A stretch of DNA of 64,000 bases from Bacteroides acidifaciens (GTDB taxonomy: Bacteria; Bacteroidota; Bacteroidia; Bacteroidales; Bacteroidaceae). The stretch lies in the NCBI RefSeq assembly GCF_903181435.1, contig NZ_CAEUHO010000004.1:310001-374000 (forward strand). The letters run 5' to 3'. A model generated the notes under the pieces. The model saw only the letters and a list, made by a program, of their open reading frames with translations. It had not been told where the DNA came from and ran no database searches. Shown piece after piece: positions 60,782-64,000 of this stretch (position 1 is the stretch's first letter; each line of letters opens with the position of its first letter). Both the position numbers and the translations under genes were made by a program.

Positions 60782-61624
60782 ATGAAAACGAACTATGAAA
60801 TTCGCTATGCTGCGCATCCTGAGGATGCAAAAAGTTATGATACAACGAGAATCCGCAGAGATTTCTTAATCGAAAAGATATTTGTCCCCAATGAAGTGAA
60901 TATGGTATATTCCATGTACGACCGTATGGTAGTGGGTGGAGCTCTTCCGGTAGGCGAAGTGCTGACGCTCGAAGCGATTGACCCGCTGAAAGCTCCTTTC
61001 TTCCTGACCCGCCGCGAGATGGGTGTTTACAATGTGGGCGGTCCCGGTATCGTAAAGGCAGGCGACGCTGAATTTGAACTTGATTATAAGGAAGCCCTTT
61101 ACCTGGGTTCGGGCGACCGTGAAGTGACTTTCGAAAGCAAGGACGCTGCACATCCCGCCAAATTCTACTTCAACTCACTGACTGCTCATCGCAACTATCC
61201 CGACCGTAAGGTGACGAAAGCCGATGCAGTAGTGGCTGAAATGGGCTCTTTGGAAGGTTCCAACCATCGTAATATCAATAAGATGCTGGTAAATCAGGTA
61301 TTGCCTACCTGCCAACTCCAGATGGGTATGACCGAACTGGCTCCGGGAAGCGTATGGAACACGATGCCGGCTCACGTACACAGCCGTCGTATGGAAGCTT
61401 ATTTCTACTTCGAAATCCCCGAAGACCACGCTATCTGCCATTTTATGGGCGAAGTAGGCGAAACACGCCACGTATGGATGAAGGGCGACCAGGCGGTTCT
61501 TTCGCCCGAATGGTCTATCCACTCGGCTGCCGCTACTCACAACTACACCTTTATCTGGGGTATGGGCGGCGAGAACCTCGACTACGGCGACCAGGACTTC
61601 TCATTAATAACAGATTTGAAATAA
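60782..61624 (+). CDS. kduI: 5-keto-4-deoxyuronate isomerase
   Basis: 280 aa cupin-type enzyme that isomerises 5-keto-4-deoxyuronate (from unsaturated uronates freed by lyases and unsaturated glucuronyl hydrolases) to 2,5-diketo-3-deoxygluconate. Metal-binding cupin residues lie around MPAHVHSRRMEAYFYFEIPE and SIHSAAATHNYTFIWGMGGE. High codon bias. It pairs with kduD 39 bases downstream; together they feed pectin or glycosaminoglycan uronates into the KDG pathway. Confidence 0.96.
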   Translation: MKTNYEIRYAAHPEDAKSYDTTRIRRDFLIEKIFVPNEVNMVYSMYDRMVVGGALPVGEVLTLEAIDPLKAPFFLTRREMGVYNVGGPGIVKAGDAEFELDYKEALYLGSGDREVTFESKDAAHPAKFYFNSLTAHRNYPDRKVTKADAVVAEMGSLEGSNHRNINKMLVNQVLPTCQLQMGMTELAPGSVWNTMPAHVHSRRMEAYFYFEIPEDHAICHFMGEVGETRHVWMKGDQAVLSPEWSIHSAAATHNYTFIWGMGGENLDYGDQDFSLITDLK

Positions 61625-61663
61625 CAACTACAATAGTTTTCCTAATTTAATAACAAAAAAATT

Positions 61664-62467
61664 ATGAACAAGTTTTTGAATTTTTCTTTGGAAGGTAAAG
61701 TAGCTCTCGTTACAGGTGCTTCTTATGGTATCGGTTTTGCTATCGCTTCTGCTTTTGCAGAACAAGGCGCTACTGTTTGTTTTAACGACATCAATCAGGA
61801 GTTGGTAGACAAAGGTATGGCTGCTTATGCAGAAAAGGGTATCAAGGCTCACGGTTATGTATGTGACGTGACAGACGAACCGGCTGTACAGGCTATGGTT
61901 GCTATTATCGCTAAAGAAGTAGGTACAATTGATATTCTTGTAAATAACGCAGGTATCATCCGTCGTGTTCCTATGCACGAAATGGACGCTGCTGATTTCC
62001 GTCGTGTAATCGACATCGACTTGAACGCTCCGTTTATCGTTGCTAAGGCTGTTCTTCCTGCTATGATGGAAAAACGTGCCGGTAAAATCATCAACATCTG
62101 CTCTATGATGTCTGAACTGGGTCGTGAAACTGTATCTGCTTACGCTGCCGCTAAGGGTGGTCTGAAGATGCTGACTCGCAACATCTGCTCTGAATATGGT
62201 GAATACAACATCCAATGTAATGGTATCGGCCCGGGTTATATCGCTACTCCGCAGACTGCTCCTCTTCGTGAGCCGCAAGAAGACGGAAGCCGTCACCCGT
62301 TCGATTCATTCATCTGCGCCAAGACTCCGGCAGGTCGTTGGTTGGATCCGGAAGAACTGACAGGCCCTGCTGTGTTCCTTGCTTCTGAAGCATCTAACGC
62401 TGTCAACGGTCACGTTCTTTACGTAGATGGCGGTATCCTTGCTTATATCGGAAAACAACCGAAATAA
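61664..62467 (+). CDS. kduD: 2-deoxy-D-gluconate 3-dehydrogenase KduD / gluconate 5-dehydrogenase (SDR)
   Basis: 267 aa short-chain dehydrogenase. Cofactor motif TGASYGIGFAIA, NNAG as VNNAGIIRR, catalytic Ser in CSMMSELG and YxxxK as YAAAKGG. The family also contains gluconate 5-dehydrogenases, but the position after kduI favours reduction of 2,5-diketo-3-deoxygluconate to KDG. Codon use is strongly biased, suggesting high expression. Confidence 0.92.
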   Translation: MNKFLNFSLEGKVALVTGASYGIGFAIASAFAEQGATVCFNDINQELVDKGMAAYAEKGIKAHGYVCDVTDEPAVQAMVAIIAKEVGTIDILVNNAGIIRRVPMHEMDAADFRRVIDIDLNAPFIVAKAVLPAMMEKRAGKIINICSMMSELGRETVSAYAAAKGGLKMLTRNICSEYGEYNIQCNGIGPGYIATPQTAPLREPQEDGSRHPFDSFICAKTPAGRWLDPEELTGPAVFLASEASNAVNGHVLYVDGGILAYIGKQPK

Positions 62468-62561
62468 TACAAGATAGTAAGTTAATCCGTAAGGTGATAG
62501 AATGGCAAAGAGCATCCTCTTTTCATCTGTCACCTTATTTTTTATTTAATAAGAATCAATC

Positions 62562-63803
62562 ATGAAAAAGATATTTTTTCTGCTTGCTGTTGCTTTGACG
62601 GCTTTTGCTTCCTGTGCCGACAGCAAACAGGCAATGACGGTCACTGTGGCTAATCCCTTGGCTTTAGAACGCGCTGGAGAGATGGTTGAAGTACCGATGA
62701 GCGATGTGGTTGCGAAGTTGCAACTCGCAGACACAGCACAGATTATAGTACTTGACGCTGATGGTCAACAAGTGCCTTACCAGGTGACATATGACGAAAA
62801 AGTTATTTTCCCGGCTACGGTAAAAGCGAATGGTACAGCTACTTACACTATTCAGCCGGGAACCCCGGAACCATTTAATGTAATTGCCTGTGGCAAATAT
62901 TATCCCGAACGCCTGGATGACGTTGCTTGGGAGAACGACCTCGTAGGTTTCCGTGCCTATGGCCCTGCTTTGCAGGCAAGAAACGAACGTGGCTTTGGCT
63001 ACGATATCTTCACGAAGTATAATACTACCGAGCCTATCCTAGAAAGTATGTACGCTGAAGAACTGAATAAGGAGAAGCGTGCCAAGATAGCCGAACTGAA
63101 AAAGACTGACCCGAAAGCGGCTGCCGAATTGGGACGTGCCATCTCTTATCATATTGACCATGGTTACGGGATGGACTGCTACGCCGTAGGGCCTACATTG
63201 GGCGGCGGTACGGCTGCTTTGATGGCAGGGGATACGATTATCTATCCTTACTGCTATCGCACTCAGGAAATCCTTGATAACGGCCCATTACGCTTTACTG
63301 TAAAGTTGGAATTCAATCCGCTTGTAGTTCGTGGAGACTCTAACGTAGTGGAAACTCGTGTTATCTCTTTGGATGCAGGCTCATACCTCAACAAAGCTGT
63401 TATTTCATATACCAATCTGAAAGAGGCAATACCTGTGGTTACAGGGCTTGTTCTGCGTGAACCGGATGGTGCGGTTGTAGCTGATGCTGCCAACGGTTAT
63501 ATCACTTATGTAGACCCTACAACTGACCGTAAAGGTGGAAACGGCAAGATATTTGTCGGCGCTGCATTCCCCGCGCAAGTAAAAGATGCTAAAGCTGTTC
63601 TTTTCTCAGAAACGGAGAAGAAAGAGCGTGGCGGAGCAGACGGTCACGTACTGGCAGTCAGCGAATATGAGCCGGGTTCTGAATATACTTATTACTGGGG
63701 TTCTGCCTGGGATAAGGCGGCTATCAAGACGGCTGATGGATGGAATAAATATATGGCTGAGTATGCGCAGAGGTTGCGTGCGCCGCTGGCGGTTGCTTAT
63801 TAA
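62562..63803 (+). CDS. DUF4861 lipoprotein
   Basis: 413 aa with a lipoprotein signal peptide (LLAVALTAFASC, Cys19 as lipidation site). The rest is the DUF4861 family, beta-rich and found next to kduI/kduD and polysaccharide-lyase genes in Bacteroidetes. Landmarks: FRAYGPALQARNERGFGYDI, YHIDHGYGMDCYAVGPTLGG and YTYYWGSAWDKA. A role in uronic-acid-polysaccharide processing is inferred from context; catalytic residues are not obvious. Confidence 0.88.
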   Translation: MKKIFFLLAVALTAFASCADSKQAMTVTVANPLALERAGEMVEVPMSDVVAKLQLADTAQIIVLDADGQQVPYQVTYDEKVIFPATVKANGTATYTIQPGTPEPFNVIACGKYYPERLDDVAWENDLVGFRAYGPALQARNERGFGYDIFTKYNTTEPILESMYAEELNKEKRAKIAELKKTDPKAAAELGRAISYHIDHGYGMDCYAVGPTLGGGTAALMAGDTIIYPYCYRTQEILDNGPLRFTVKLEFNPLVVRGDSNVVETRVISLDAGSYLNKAVISYTNLKEAIPVVTGLVLREPDGAVVADAANGYITYVDPTTDRKGGNGKIFVGAAFPAQVKDAKAVLFSETEKKERGGADGHVLAVSEYEPGSEYTYYWGSAWDKAAIKTADGWNKYMAEYAQRLRAPLAVAY

Positions 63804-63885
63804 CCTATAAATACGCTGTTTGGTTGGGAGGAAGGGAAGATGGTGGACAATCATTTGAAATTAAGAATACCACTATAGAAAGAAG

Positions 63886-63928
63886 CAAACCGCTTCAGCT
63901 ATCCGCAGGGATTGGCTGAAGCGGTTTG
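63886..63928. terminator. Bidirectional terminator after the DUF4861 gene
   Basis: Perfect 14-bp stem CAAACCGCTTCAGC (63886-63899) with its complement (63915-63928), followed by TCTTATTGTTT. It lies between convergent genes. Confidence 0.85.
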
Positions 63929-63947
63929 TCTTATTGTTTGGTGTGTA

Positions 63948-64000
63948 TTACCAGTCGTTTAGCGTATAGAAAATCCGGTACATCTTTTTGCCGTATTGAT
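63948..64000 (-). CDS. C-terminal end of a gene entering from the right
   Basis: The minus strand reads QYGKKMYRIFYTLNDW and a TAA stop at 63948-63950, just past a strong terminator. Only 16 residues are inside the window, so no family can be given. Confidence 0.4.
   Translation of the reverse strand, partial: QYGKKMYRIFYTLNDW

Noticed and set aside
1..64000. CRISPR arrays, insertion sequences or integrase genes
   Set aside because: I looked for regularly spaced direct repeats and for transposase or tyrosine-recombinase motifs and saw none. The phage-like genes lack any structural or integrase partner.

Overview
The window comes from a gut-type Bacteroides chromosome (Bacteroidota). The evidence is the TAnnTTTG -7 promoter boxes, the near absence of Shine-Dalgarno sites, a SusC-like receptor with an STN domain and FecI/FecR partners, the family content (DUF3098, DUF3244, DUF4271, DUF4861, HU-like plus amidase modules) and the Bacteroidales-type operons ftsX-DUF3098-uppP-truB-queA-folK and LOG-DUF4271-hemD-rnpA-yidD-tatD. 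The species cannot be fixed from the sequence alone.

Left part (1-12.9 kb): a trans-envelope signalling set on the minus strand (SusC-like receptor, FecR anti-sigma, ECF sigma), a class C penicillin-binding protein (dacB), an esterase, a small scar of a second dacB, an AAA ATPase next to a 24-bp palindrome, a TonB-domain protein, an acetyl-CoA hydrolase/CoA-transferase, a lysine-rich membrane protein and miaB.

Central accessory island (about 12.9-44.7 kb): it opens with a phage-type CI/S24 repressor facing a promoter that leads to a zinc-ribbon protein and a DUF4373 protein. Two copies of a module then follow, made of an HU-like DNA-binding protein, an Amidase_2 (T7-lysozyme-like) endolysin and a 33-residue one-helix membrane protein. 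The amidase to microprotein block (643 bp) is nearly identical in both copies. Each copy sits directly upstream of giant secreted RHS/YD-repeat proteins. After copy 1 come a 1048-aa YD protein and a 1305-aa RHS-core protein with a variable C-terminal toxin and immunity gene. After copy 2 come a 236-aa exported beta-sandwich protein, a fused SpvB/FG-GAP/RHS protein of 2048 aa and its putative immunity protein. Between the copies lies an array of promoterless, headless RHS tip cassettes (core fragment, new toxin, immunity gene, terminator). Four RHS cores share an almost invariant 126-bp block, the expected substrate for toxin-tip switching by recombination. Broken immunity genes and a partial copy of the flanking SusC/methyltransferase region show that the array grew by duplication. 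My main hypothesis is that amidase plus microprotein is a domesticated endolysin/holin-like pair that helps release or expose the RHS toxins.

Right part (44.7-64 kb): core genes. A zinc-ribbon methyltransferase, the ftsX-to-folK operon, metK preceded by a very good match to a SAM-II riboswitch, a TPR membrane regulator, a DUF3244 protein, an unexplained structured intergenic segment, the LOG-to-tatD operon, tyrS, tRNA-Gln(TTG), a remnant of a family 3 glycosidase, and the start of a uronate-catabolism group (kduI, kduD, DUF4861).
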